Below, in pieces: positions 24,864 through 32,387 of a stretch of DNA of 64,000 bases. Under the pieces are notes generated by a model that worked only from the letters and a program-made list of their open reading frames with translations, was not told where the DNA came from and ran no database searches. Each line of letters begins with the position of its first letter. The stretch's first letter is position 1. Made by a program: the position numbers and the translations under genes. This DNA is from CAVPHV01 sp963704825 (GTDB taxonomy: Bacteria > Actinomycetota > Acidimicrobiia > Spongiisociales > UBA5794): contig CAVPHV010000017.1 of NCBI GenBank assembly GCA_963704825.1, positions 553,190 to 617,189 on the forward strand. The letters are read 5' to 3'.

Positions 24864-25712
24864 ATGGACACCACCAGCGCCCCCGACGCTCCGGACACCG
24901 ATGTTGATCCGGTGAGCGAAGACGCCACCGCGGCTCCGCCGGCGATCTTCGATGTCGAGAACCTCAACGTCTACTACGGCGACTTTCGCGCGGTCCAGGA
25001 CGTCACGCTACCGATCGGCAAGAACCAGATCACGGCCTTCATCGGACCATCGGGGTGCGGGAAGTCAACGGTCTTGCGTTGTTTCAACCGGATGAACGAC
25101 CTCATCGAGATCGCCAGGGTCGAGGGCACGATCGAATACCACGGCATCGACCTCTACGGCTCGGCCATCGATCCCGTCGAGGTTCGCCGCCACATCGGGA
25201 TGGTGTTCCAGAAGCCCAATCCCTTCCCGAAGTCGATCTACGAGAACGTGGCGTTCGGGCCGAAGATCGCCGGGTTCAAAGGCAACATGGACGAACTGGT
25301 TGAGGAGTCGCTCAGCAAGGCGGCGCTGTGGGATGAGGTCAAGGACAAGCTCAAGGAGTCTGCCCTGGCCCTGTCCGGCGGCCAGCAACAGCGGCTTTGC
25401 ATCGCGAGGGCCATCGCCACCAGCCCCGACGTTGTGTTGATGGATGAGCCTTGCTCGGCGCTCGACCCCATCGCTACGCTTCGGATCGAGGAACTGATGC
25501 AGGAGCTCAAGGCCGACTACTCGATCCTCATCGTCACTCACAACATGCAGCAGGCCGCCAGGGTGAGTGACCGTACCGGGTTCTTCAACGTCGAACTCAA
25601 CGAACGTGGCCAGCGCACCGGGCACCTCGTAGAATTCGACGAGACCGGCAAGATCTTCACGAACCCCGCCGTCAAGGCGACCGAGGACTACATCACCGGC
25701 CGGTTCGGCTAG
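24864..25712 (+). CDS. pstB: Phosphate ABC transporter ATP-binding protein PstB
   Basis: This ATPase powers the Pst importer. It has Walker A GPSGCGKST, the Q-loop VFQKPNPFPKSIYENVAFG, signature LSGGQQQRLCIARAIA and Walker B VVLMDEPCSALDP, with the NPFPKSIYENV element diagnostic for PstB. An acidic Ala/Pro tail of about 30 residues precedes the core. Two ATGs are possible: 24843 (overlapping pstA by 14 nt, no Shine-Dalgarno) and 24864 (GGAAG 10 nt upstream). I prefer 24864, giving 282 residues. Confidence 0.94.
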   Translation: MDTTSAPDAPDTDVDPVSEDATAAPPAIFDVENLNVYYGDFRAVQDVTLPIGKNQITAFIGPSGCGKSTVLRCFNRMNDLIEIARVEGTIEYHGIDLYGSAIDPVEVRRHIGMVFQKPNPFPKSIYENVAFGPKIAGFKGNMDELVEESLSKAALWDEVKDKLKESALALSGGQQQRLCIARAIATSPDVVLMDEPCSALDPIATLRIEELMQELKADYSILIVTHNMQQAARVSDRTGFFNVELNERGQRTGHLVEFDETGKIFTNPAVKATEDYITGRFG

Positions 25713-25720
25713 GAGGACGA

Positions 25721-26458
25721 ATGACCATTGACGCAACTCCCCCGGAGCCCGTTGACGCCGTCGCGCCACTCCCGCTCGACGAGACCCGCCACCACTTCTC
25801 CGACACGCTCGACGAGATCAAGCGCGGCATGGTCCATATGGGCTCGCTGGTCACCGAGAACGTGCGGCGCGCCGGCGATGTCATGCTCGAGGGCCGCCTA
25901 GATCTGATTCCCACCGTCATTGATGCCGATAGTGAGGTCAACCGGCTCTACGCCGAACTCGAGAAGCTCACTTTCGAAACGCTGGCCCGACAACAGCCGG
26001 TGGCAGGCGACCTGCGCTTCCTCGTCTCAACGACACGGATTCTGTATGAGATCGAGCGCTCCGGTGACCTCGCGGTCAACTGCGCCAACATCGCCGACCG
26101 GGAACATGGGTTGCCCCAGTTGCCCAAACTCGTGGCGTTGCTCAACCAAATGGTCACGGAGTGCAGCGCGCTCTTTGCCGCAGGTGTTGATGCGTTGGCC
26201 GACATGGACCCCGTGGCAGGAACGGCCCTCGATGCCCAAGATGACGTCCTCGACGACCTGGTCGGTCGGTACTACACCGAGATCGGCCTGGTTTCCGAGC
26301 AGATCGGTCTCGAAACGGCGATTCAGCTCTCGAAAGTTGGCCGCTTCCTCGAGCGTATCGGCGATCACGCCGTCAACATCGGCGAGAACGTGGCCTACGT
26401 CATCACTGCCGAGTTCCCCGGCGACACCCACGCCGCCTTGAGCGACGAACTCCAATAG
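25721..26458 (+). CDS. phoU: Phosphate-specific transport regulator PhoU
   Basis: PhoU links the Pst transporter to the SenX3/RegX3 kinase and represses the regulon when phosphate is plentiful. The 245-residue all-helical protein has two PhoU repeats, with metal-binding signatures EKLTFETLARQQPVAGDLRFL...ILYEIERSGDLAVNCANIA in the first and LSKVGRFLERIGDHAVNIGENVAYVITAE in the second. A 20-residue disordered N-terminus is extra. AGGAGGAC lies just before the ATG. It closes the pst operon. Confidence 0.93.
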   Translation: MTIDATPPEPVDAVAPLPLDETRHHFSDTLDEIKRGMVHMGSLVTENVRRAGDVMLEGRLDLIPTVIDADSEVNRLYAELEKLTFETLARQQPVAGDLRFLVSTTRILYEIERSGDLAVNCANIADREHGLPQLPKLVALLNQMVTECSALFAAGVDALADMDPVAGTALDAQDDVLDDLVGRYYTEIGLVSEQIGLETAIQLSKVGRFLERIGDHAVNIGENVAYVITAEFPGDTHAALSDELQ

Positions 26459-26478
26459 CCCGGCTTCAGGCCCAAGAC

Positions 26479-26937
26479 TCAGAATCCGGCGAGCGCCTCT
26501 GTGTAGGCATCGAACTCGCGGGCGGTCCCCAGTGAATCGGTGTTGATGATCTCGCGCACCACGCCGTCAGTATCGAGCACGAACGTGTAGCGATTGGCGG
26601 ACCCGGTTGCCTCATTGAAGGCGCCGTAGGCCTGGGCGGTCACGCCGTGGGGCCAGTAGTCCGAGAGCACGGGGAATTCGAAACCGTTCTCGGTGGCCCA
26701 CTTCTTGGCGACGGGGACGCCGTGGACGGTGATGATCACGACGTTGGCGTCGAGTGCGTTGAGGGCGGCGAGCTGATCCCTGATGGCGCAGGTCTCGTCG
26801 TCGCAGATCCCGGTGAACGGGAACGGGATGAAAACCAGCAGCGTCTTGGAGCCCTTCAGGCTCTCGAGCGATACCAGATTCTTGTCCTGATCGCGGAGCT
26901 CAAACCCGGGGGCGATATCGCCGACGGCAACAGACAT
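26479..26937 (-). CDS. Peroxiredoxin (AhpE-like with a PrxQ-type second cysteine)
   Basis: This thiol peroxidase reduces hydroperoxides in the cytoplasm. The 152-residue protein has the thioredoxin-like core and peroxidatic Cys45 in FPFTGICDDETC, with Thr42 of the TxxC motif. Overall it resembles AhpE, but Cys50 five residues later matches the resolving cysteine of PrxQ/BCP enzymes, so it could form an intramolecular disulfide. I chose the ATG at 26937 after AAAGGAACC; the frame opens seven codons earlier. It lies downstream of the DUF2342 gene on the same strand. Confidence 0.85.
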   Translation of the reverse strand: MSVAVGDIAPGFELRDQDKNLVSLESLKGSKTLLVFIPFPFTGICDDETCAIRDQLAALNALDANVVIITVHGVPVAKKWATENGFEFPVLSDYWPHGVTAQAYGAFNEATGSANRYTFVLDTDGVVREIINTDSLGTAREFDAYTEALAGF

Positions 26938-27023
26938 GACGGTTCCTTTCAGTGGCAATCTCTTCCCGCGAAGTTAGCGGCTTCGGAGCAGCTACCAGCC
27001 CGGGGCCGGGCAGATAGCCGAAG

Positions 27024-28118
27024 CTACAGCAGAACCCTGGCGGCCCAGCCGACCGGGTCCCTGATCTCATCGAGGGTTGGCAGCTGGTCGGGACCTTCCC
27101 AGACTTCCTCGAGCGACTCGGGGCCCCAGCGCCGTGCCACCTCGACGCAGAACAGAGCGGCGTCCGCGGCGTTCTCTCGCTGCAGCTCCAAGCCGACGAG
27201 TTGCTGGAGGAACTGTTCAGCTTGATCGGGTTCGGAACGACGCCGGGCGTAGGCAGCGGCAATACGGTCCTGATCGGGGAGGACGACGTCGCCGGCGAGG
27301 GAGACCACATAGTCGCCGTAACCCTCGATGAAAGCGGTCAGGGCTTGGACCGCGGCCACCTTCTCCGGGGCTCGCTCGCCGCCGAGCAGTGAGGCCATGG
27401 TGCCGGGCCCGGAGAACGCATCTTCCAGCTGGCTGGGGTCTTCGAGAGCCCCCAGCTTTTCGGTGAGCGCGGTCGGGTCGAACTCGACGTCATCGAAGAA
27501 GTCGGTGATGGCGGCAACAAAGCGGTCCCGCAGCCACGGGACGCCGCTGATCACGGAGTAGGCGATCTCGTGCATCGTGGCCCACAACCTGACCTGGCGA
27601 GCGTCGAGTCCCTCGTCCATGGCGAATGCCTCAACGTTGGGAATGACGAGGTAGAGATGTTCATGGTCGAGCGGGGGCAAACCGGCATCAAACTGGCCGA
27701 GCACCCGATGGCTCATGAAGCCGATCATCGAGCCGGCCTGCATGCCGAGGATTGCCGGACCCAGCGGCTGGAGCATCCCGGCCATGGCAGCTCCACCCAT
27801 CCCGCCCATTCCACCGATCCCGTCGAACTTGTCGCTGAGGGGCTCGACCAGATACCGGAACGACTGCTGGTTCTGTTCCGCCCAGCCGGCCCGATCGATC
27901 GGGTCGGGAGTCGGTGTAGCCGCCACATCGAGCGGGCTGGCCTCGGCGAGGCGGAGTTGGGCGGCGAGCGCCAGCTCGAGGTACTCCTCGGCGAGCAGCG
28001 GCTCAATCGGTTCCGGTGAGCCGGCGAGGCTCTTGGTCACTTCGCGAGCCAGTCGCCAATTGATCGGCCCCGGCGTCTGGAAGAGTTCGAAGAGTTGTTC
28101 GAAGAGGTTGTCGCTCAT
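27024..28118 (-). CDS. DUF2342 / zinc-metalloprotease-superfamily protein
   Basis: This 364-residue cytoplasmic protein belongs to the actinobacterial DUF2342 family of putative hydrolases of unknown role. It has a Met/Gly-rich segment (FDGIGGMGGMGGAAMAGMLQPLG), a glycine-helix FMSHRVLGQFD and the segment RLWATMHEIAYSVISGVPWLRD where metalloproteases have HEXXH. Here the second histidine is Tyr (HEIAY), so zinc catalysis is doubtful. Its start overlaps the HtrA stop as ATGA, so the two are coupled and may act on the same envelope process. Confidence 0.72.
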   Translation of the reverse strand: MSDNLFEQLFELFQTPGPINWRLAREVTKSLAGSPEPIEPLLAEEYLELALAAQLRLAEASPLDVAATPTPDPIDRAGWAEQNQQSFRYLVEPLSDKFDGIGGMGGMGGAAMAGMLQPLGPAILGMQAGSMIGFMSHRVLGQFDAGLPPLDHEHLYLVIPNVEAFAMDEGLDARQVRLWATMHEIAYSVISGVPWLRDRFVAAITDFFDDVEFDPTALTEKLGALEDPSQLEDAFSGPGTMASLLGGERAPEKVAAVQALTAFIEGYGDYVVSLAGDVVLPDQDRIAAAYARRRSEPDQAEQFLQQLVGLELQRENAADAALFCVEVARRWGPESLEEVWEGPDQLPTLDEIRDPVGWAARVLL

Positions 28119-29560
28119 GGCAGATCATCCGGCCTTTCGCCCAACACGACGTCCACGACGATGGTTTGATCATCGCGGACCACGGTGAGCTTCACCGTGT
28201 CGCCGACGCGATAGCGGCGCAATCCGTTGACCACATCCTCGCCGGTGACAATGGCGTTGGTGTCGATGAAGATGATGCGATCGCCCACGTCCAAGGTGGC
28301 GGCATCGGCTCCGGTGTCGGGTTCGATACTCGTGATGGTCGCTCCGGCGGGGACCTTCGAGCCGTTTTGGTCGTCGAAGTGATTCTGCAGGCTCACCCCG
28401 AGGAAGGCATGGCGGACGCCTCCGGTTTCCAGGATTTCGTCGGTGATTCGGGTCATCAGTTCAACCGGAATGGCGAATCCAATTCCCTCGGCGCCCGCGT
28501 CGCTGACCCCGATGGCGGTGGTGATGCCGATCAGCCGTCCCTGGGCATCGACCAGCGCTCCACCGCTCGAGCCGCGGGTGATCGGCGCATCGGTCTGCAG
28601 CATGCCGTAGAGCCGACCGTTGGCACCCTCGGCGACCGTCACTTCACGGTCGAATGCCGAGACCACGCCGACGGTGAGTGATGCGCCTCCTTGGAGCCCG
28701 AGTGGGTTGCCGATTGCAATGGCGTCATCGCCGATGACGAGAGTGCTCGTGGCGCCGAGTTCGATGGGCACCAGATCCGTTGAATCGATCGTGAGGATGG
28801 CCAGGTCGGTGAGGGTGTCGGTGCCGCGGAGTTGAGCTGGGTAGATGCGGCCATTTTGGAGAACGACCCTTATCTCATCGGCGCCCTGGATGACGTGGTC
28901 GTTGGTGACGATCTCGCCGTTGGCGCTGAGGACCACACCCGAGCCCTTGGCGAGGGCTTCGAAGACTCCGTCGCCGGCCGTGGTACCGATTTCAACGGTG
29001 ACGATGGATGGGACGACCTTGAGACCTACGGCGGAAGCGGTGGTCAGGCCCCCGTCTTGGGCGACGATCTCGGTGACTTCGACCACCGTCGGTTGCCCGG
29101 TGGTCGGCACCGCTTGGGGTTCGTCATCGCCGAGCACTCCTATGGCGAGCAGCAATCCCACCATGAGGGCGGCGCCGAGGATGCCCCCGAACACGGATCC
29201 CAGGACGATCGGCCAGCGCCGTCGTGGTGCATGAGCAGCTTGCTGGACGGGGTAGACGTAGGCAGGTCGCGACACCGCATGGGGAGCACCAAACCCTCCG
29301 GTGAGTGGTTCACGGCGCACCTCGGCGGTGTGGCCGTAGATGCCTCCTCCGGGCCGCCACGGTTCGCTAGCCGAGGCCGGCCGGGGCAGCGAGGGCCCTG
29401 AGGCAACCGGAGCGGGGCCGATCGCTTGTCCGGCCCCGGGCGGCAGCGTGTGGGCGCGTCCTGGTGTGGCCCCCGCCGGTGGGGTGGCGGGGACGTTCTC
29501 GGCCATCTCGGGGATGGGCTCGGAAAGGGGACCGAACGGCTCGGAGTTAGTGTTGTCCAC
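28115..29560 (-). CDS. HtrA/DegP-type membrane-anchored serine protease with PDZ domain
   Basis: This envelope quality-control protease has 481 residues. A Pro/Ala/Gly-rich cytoplasmic segment (1-115) is followed by one membrane helix (about 117-141), a trypsin-like domain with catalytic His222 (TNDHVIQGA), Asp252 (TDLAILTID) and Ser332 (GSSGGALVD), and a C-terminal PDZ domain (about 380-470). The plan is that of mycobacterial HtrA/PepD, which belongs to the sigE regulon. The GTG start has TACAAT 7 nt upstream and no Shine-Dalgarno, so the mRNA looks leaderless. Confidence 0.92.
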   Translation of the reverse strand: MDNTNSEPFGPLSEPIPEMAENVPATPPAGATPGRAHTLPPGAGQAIGPAPVASGPSLPRPASASEPWRPGGGIYGHTAEVRREPLTGGFGAPHAVSRPAYVYPVQQAAHAPRRRWPIVLGSVFGGILGAALMVGLLLAIGVLGDDEPQAVPTTGQPTVVEVTEIVAQDGGLTTASAVGLKVVPSIVTVEIGTTAGDGVFEALAKGSGVVLSANGEIVTNDHVIQGADEIRVVLQNGRIYPAQLRGTDTLTDLAILTIDSTDLVPIELGATSTLVIGDDAIAIGNPLGLQGGASLTVGVVSAFDREVTVAEGANGRLYGMLQTDAPITRGSSGGALVDAQGRLIGITTAIGVSDAGAEGIGFAIPVELMTRITDEILETGGVRHAFLGVSLQNHFDDQNGSKVPAGATITSIEPDTGADAATLDVGDRIIFIDTNAIVTGEDVVNGLRRYRVGDTVKLTVVRDDQTIVVDVVLGERPDDLP

Positions 29561-29567
29561 GAAAGGG

Positions 29568-29573
29568 ATTGTA
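29568..29573 (-). promoter_or_regulatory. -10 box of htrA overlapping the moaE start codon
   Basis: TACAAT on the minus strand ends 7 nt before the htrA GTG at 29560. Its complement touches the ATG of divergent moaE at 29573, whose Shine-Dalgarno GAAAGGG (29561-29567) lies in the same 12-bp gap. Confidence 0.6.
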
Positions 29574-30040
29574 TGACCTCGAAGGACCTATCACAGCAAG
29601 AACCCGCGGTGCTGGTGGCGGTATCCGCCGACCCGATCGACACCGCCATGCTGCTCGACTTCGTCGGCGCTCCAGAGTGCGGCGCAGTCGTGCTGTTTCT
29701 GGGGACGGTCCGCAATCACTCGAAGGGCAAGAGGGAGGTCACCCATCTCGAGTACGAGGCGTATGACGGCATGGTTGAGTCCAAGCTGGCTGAGATCGTT
29801 TCGGAAGCCATGGAGAAGTGGCCGGTGCCGCGGGTTGCCGTTGTTCACCGGGTCGGGAGCCTCGGGGTTGGGGAATCTAGTGTCGCCGTAGCAGTGGCGT
29901 CGCCGCACCGCGCCGAGGCCTTCGAGGCGGGTCGCTACCTGATCGACGAACTGAAAAAGCGCGTCCCGGTCTGGAAGAAGGAGCACTGGCCCGGTGGCGC
30001 CGAATGGGTCCGGGAGGATCACGAACACGCCGCTGAGTGA
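29573..30040 (+). CDS. moaE: Molybdopterin synthase catalytic subunit MoaE
   Basis: MoaE with thiocarboxylated MoaD inserts sulfur into precursor Z to make molybdopterin. The 155-residue protein has LFLGTVRNHSKGKREVTHLEYEAYDGMVESKL, VAVVHRVGSLGVGESSVAVAVASPHRAEAF and the catalytic lysine region KKRVPVWKKEHWPGGAEWV. No other Moa gene is nearby. The ATG at 29573 has GAAAGGG 5 nt upstream; the open frame further upstream lies antisense to htrA and is not homologous. Confidence 0.93.
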   Translation: MTSKDLSQQEPAVLVAVSADPIDTAMLLDFVGAPECGAVVLFLGTVRNHSKGKREVTHLEYEAYDGMVESKLAEIVSEAMEKWPVPRVAVVHRVGSLGVGESSVAVAVASPHRAEAFEAGRYLIDELKKRVPVWKKEHWPGGAEWVREDHEHAAE

Positions 30041-30107
30041 TACGGCGCCGGCGAGCAGTTCAAGCGCACCCCGAGAACATCGATGGCTGGATCGATCTTG
30101 CTTCCAC

Positions 30108-30776
30108 TTATGCTTGCGTCGACTCGGTTGGTGTCGTGCTCGCCGTCTCCTCCTCGGCCGGAAGTCCTTCGCCGACTCCGAGCGCCGTCCAACCCGGAGT
30201 CGGGCGGCCGACCACCATCTCGGCCGCCTCACGAACCATCGGGTTGCGATCAACTGCTGCTGCTCTGATGGCGGCTTCGACTTCGTCGCCATCGAACACC
30301 GTCAGCGCAACAACACAACGACGTCTGACCTGAGGGGGCCCTGAGGCAACGAGGTCGAGCAGCACCGGCAGGGCCCTCGGGTCGCCGGTGGCGCCCAATG
30401 CGGCGACGGCCGCCTCGCGCACCAGCCGATCGCCGTTGGTGCGTGCCGCTTCGATCAGCCAGGGAACGGCAGCGGGATCTTCCAGCTCGCCGAGGCCGGT
30501 AGCTACGGCTTCTACCACGATGGGGTCGGGGTCGGATGTGGCGGCCATCAGCGGTTCGAGGGCAGCTGGTCCCGCTGCTCCAAGGACTTCGGCAGCTTCG
30601 GCCCGGACCCGCGGTTCAGGATCGTGGGCGAGCAACTCAACCAACTGAGCCGACACGGCGGGATTGGCGGCCCTTCCGAATGACGCCGAAACCGCCAGAC
30701 GACGGGCGATCGGGTCGGGGTCGGAGAGGTAGGCGGTTGGGTCGGCGGTCAATGCGGCCAGCTTGTTGTCGTCCAC
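30108..30776 (-). CDS. HEAT-repeat protein
   Basis: This 222-residue protein consists of about five HEAT/PBS-lyase-type helical repeats with the motif DP(D/E)P.VR.EA...LG, for example DPEPRVRAEAAEVLGAAG, DPDPIVVEAVATGLGELEDPAAVPWL and DRLVREAAVAALGATGDPRALPVLLDLV. Such solenoids mediate protein contacts; no enzymatic residues are seen and the partner is unknown. I place the start at the GTG at 30776, 7 nt after a TACCCT box, since the frame further upstream lacks repeats. It is divergent from the tetR gene. Confidence 0.75.
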   Translation of the reverse strand: MDDNKLAALTADPTAYLSDPDPIARRLAVSASFGRAANPAVSAQLVELLAHDPEPRVRAEAAEVLGAAGPAALEPLMAATSDPDPIVVEAVATGLGELEDPAAVPWLIEAARTNGDRLVREAAVAALGATGDPRALPVLLDLVASGPPQVRRRCVVALTVFDGDEVEAAIRAAAVDRNPMVREAAEMVVGRPTPGWTALGVGEGLPAEEETASTTPTESTQA

Positions 30777-30783
30777 ACCAGGG

Positions 30784-30789
30784 AGGGTA
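30784..30789 (-). promoter_or_regulatory. -10 box for leaderless HEAT-repeat gene
   Basis: TACCCT on the minus strand ends 7 nt before the GTG at 30776, with no Shine-Dalgarno in between. Confidence 0.45.
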
Positions 30790-30841
30790 CCGGCCTGTTG
30801 ACGCGCCGCGCCGCGGGGCCGTATGCTCCCGATTTGAGCGG

Positions 30842-30859
30842 CGAACGAACGGTCGTTGG
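30842..30859. promoter_or_regulatory. Candidate operator for the TetR regulator
   Basis: CGAACGAACGGTCGTTGG is an imperfect 18-bp palindrome (7 of 9 positions) between the divergent HEAT-repeat and tetR genes. Its ACGA/TCGT arms around ACGG recall published PaaR operators, but the assignment is a guess from position. Confidence 0.35.
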
Positions 30860-30968
30860 TCGGCGAGGGAGGTTCGAGGGTGCAAGGTGCGGTGTCGATG
30901 AGTTCGCCCCGAGCGAGCGACTCGAGCCGCGCCGCCACCCCGATTGACGCCGCGCGCCGAGGTCAGTT

Positions 30969-31550
30969 GTGGCGGTGAGTCGGCCCCAGCACTCCAAAGA
31001 AGACGTGGTGCGCGCCGCCGGGCGGCTGTTTGCCGAGCGGGGCTTCCACGGCACCTCGATGCGCGACCTCGGGGATGAACTCGGGCTGCTCGGCTCGTCG
31101 CTGTATTCGCACATCGACGGCAAGAACGAACTGCTCGTCGAAGTCATCCGCCGCGGCGGATCGATGTTCCAAGACCTCGCCGATGAGGTGCTGGGGACCG
31201 ATGCCGACCCCGCCGAGCAGCTCCGGCTGCTGATCCGCGGCCATGTGCAGATCATCGTCGATCACCTCGATGAGGCCAGGACGTTCCTCAACGAGGCCCG
31301 GTTCTTGCCGCCCGAGGAACGTACCGTCGTGCTCGAGATGCGCGACCGCTACGAGCAGACGTATCGCCGGATCATCGAGCATGGAGTGGACGCCGGAATC
31401 TTCAGCGCCGACCGCGATCCGACGCTGATGGCGATCCTGGTTCTCTCGCTGCTCAATGCGCTCGACCGGTGGTACCGGCCGGGAGGCCCAAACGATCCCA
31501 ACGAGATTTCGCAACGCATGTTCGAGTTCGTCACAAATGGAATCGGCTGA
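30969..31550 (+). CDS. TetR-family regulator of the adjacent paa-type cluster
   Basis: This 193-residue repressor has the helix-turn-helix AAGRLFAERGFHGTSMRDLGDELGLLGSSLYSHIDGKNELL (about residues 15-55) and a helical ligand domain with NEARFLPPEERTVVLEMRDRYEQTYRRII. The KstR2/PaaR-like style and its position 19 bp before paaG suggest that it responds to an acyl-CoA intermediate and represses the downstream catabolic genes. The GTG start is chosen as first in frame with a nearby purine-rich GAGGTC; a few residues of uncertainty remain. Confidence 0.82.
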   Translation: MAVSRPQHSKEDVVRAAGRLFAERGFHGTSMRDLGDELGLLGSSLYSHIDGKNELLVEVIRRGGSMFQDLADEVLGTDADPAEQLRLLIRGHVQIIVDHLDEARTFLNEARFLPPEERTVVLEMRDRYEQTYRRIIEHGVDAGIFSADRDPTLMAILVLSLLNALDRWYRPGGPNDPNEISQRMFEFVTNGIG

Positions 31551-31568
31551 GGGGATGGAGGAGCACAC

Positions 31569-32387
31569 GTGACCACATCGAGCGGCACCGAGTCCGCCAT
31601 CTTGTTCGAGGTTGGGGACGGCGTGGCCACCATCACCCTGAATCGTCCCGACAAGCTCAATTCGTTCACGGTGGACATGCTCGTTGCGTTCCGTGACGCC
31701 CTCGAATCGGCCGCCCGGGACGATGCGGTGCGTGCCGTGCTGCTCACCGGAGCCGGCCGCGGGTTTTGTGCAGGGCAAGACCTCCAGGACCGAGCCGTCA
31801 GCGCCGACGGCTCGGGTTCCGCGGCGCTACCCGACCTCTCCGAGTCCCTCGAGAATCGCTACAACCCGATCATTCGGTTGATCACGTCGATGCCCAAGCC
31901 CGTCGTGTGCGCCGTCAACGGGGTGGCGGCGGGAGCGGGGGCCAACCTGGCGATAGCATGCGACATCGTCATTGCCGCCAAGTCGGCCAAGTTCATCGAA
32001 GTGTTCTCCAACCTCGGCTTGATTCCCGATGCCGGCGGGACTTGGTTCCTGCCCCGTCTCGTCGGACGCTCCCGGGCGATGGGCCTTGCCTTGCTGGCCC
32101 ATCGCCTCTCGGCCCAGGAAGCGGCCGAGTGGGGCTTGATCTGGGCTGCCGTCGACGACGACCAATTGATGGAGCAAGCCGCGGCTGCCGCGGCCCGTCT
32201 CGCCGCAGGACCGACCAGGGGCTACGGCCTGATCAAGCAAGCGTTGTTGGCGTCTGCGGCCAACTCCCTCGACCAACAACTCGATCTCGAACGTGACCTC
32301 CAAGGCGAGGCCGGACGCAGCGCCGACTACGCCGAAGGGGTACGAGCCTTCTTCGACAAGCGCACTCCGGAGTTCGAAGGCCGATGA
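31569..32387 (+). CDS. paaG: Enoyl-CoA hydratase/isomerase, PaaG-like ring isomerase
   Basis: PaaG isomerises ring-1,2-epoxyphenylacetyl-CoA to oxepin-CoA and also shifts double bonds of later intermediates. The crotonase fold is clear: TLNRPDKLNSF, the oxyanion loops GRGFCAGQDLQDR and NGVAAGAGANLAIACDIVIA, and catalytic Asp in NLGLIPDAGGTWFLPRLVG. GFCAGQDL and GLIPDAGGTW are typical of PaaG rather than ordinary hydratases, which have a Glu pair. The GTG start has GGAGGAG 6 nt upstream, and the stop overlaps paaH as ATGA. Confidence 0.85.
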   Translation: MTTSSGTESAILFEVGDGVATITLNRPDKLNSFTVDMLVAFRDALESAARDDAVRAVLLTGAGRGFCAGQDLQDRAVSADGSGSAALPDLSESLENRYNPIIRLITSMPKPVVCAVNGVAAGAGANLAIACDIVIAAKSAKFIEVFSNLGLIPDAGGTWFLPRLVGRSRAMGLALLAHRLSAQEAAEWGLIWAAVDDDQLMEQAAAAAARLAAGPTRGYGLIKQALLASAANSLDQQLDLERDLQGEAGRSADYAEGVRAFFDKRTPEFEGR

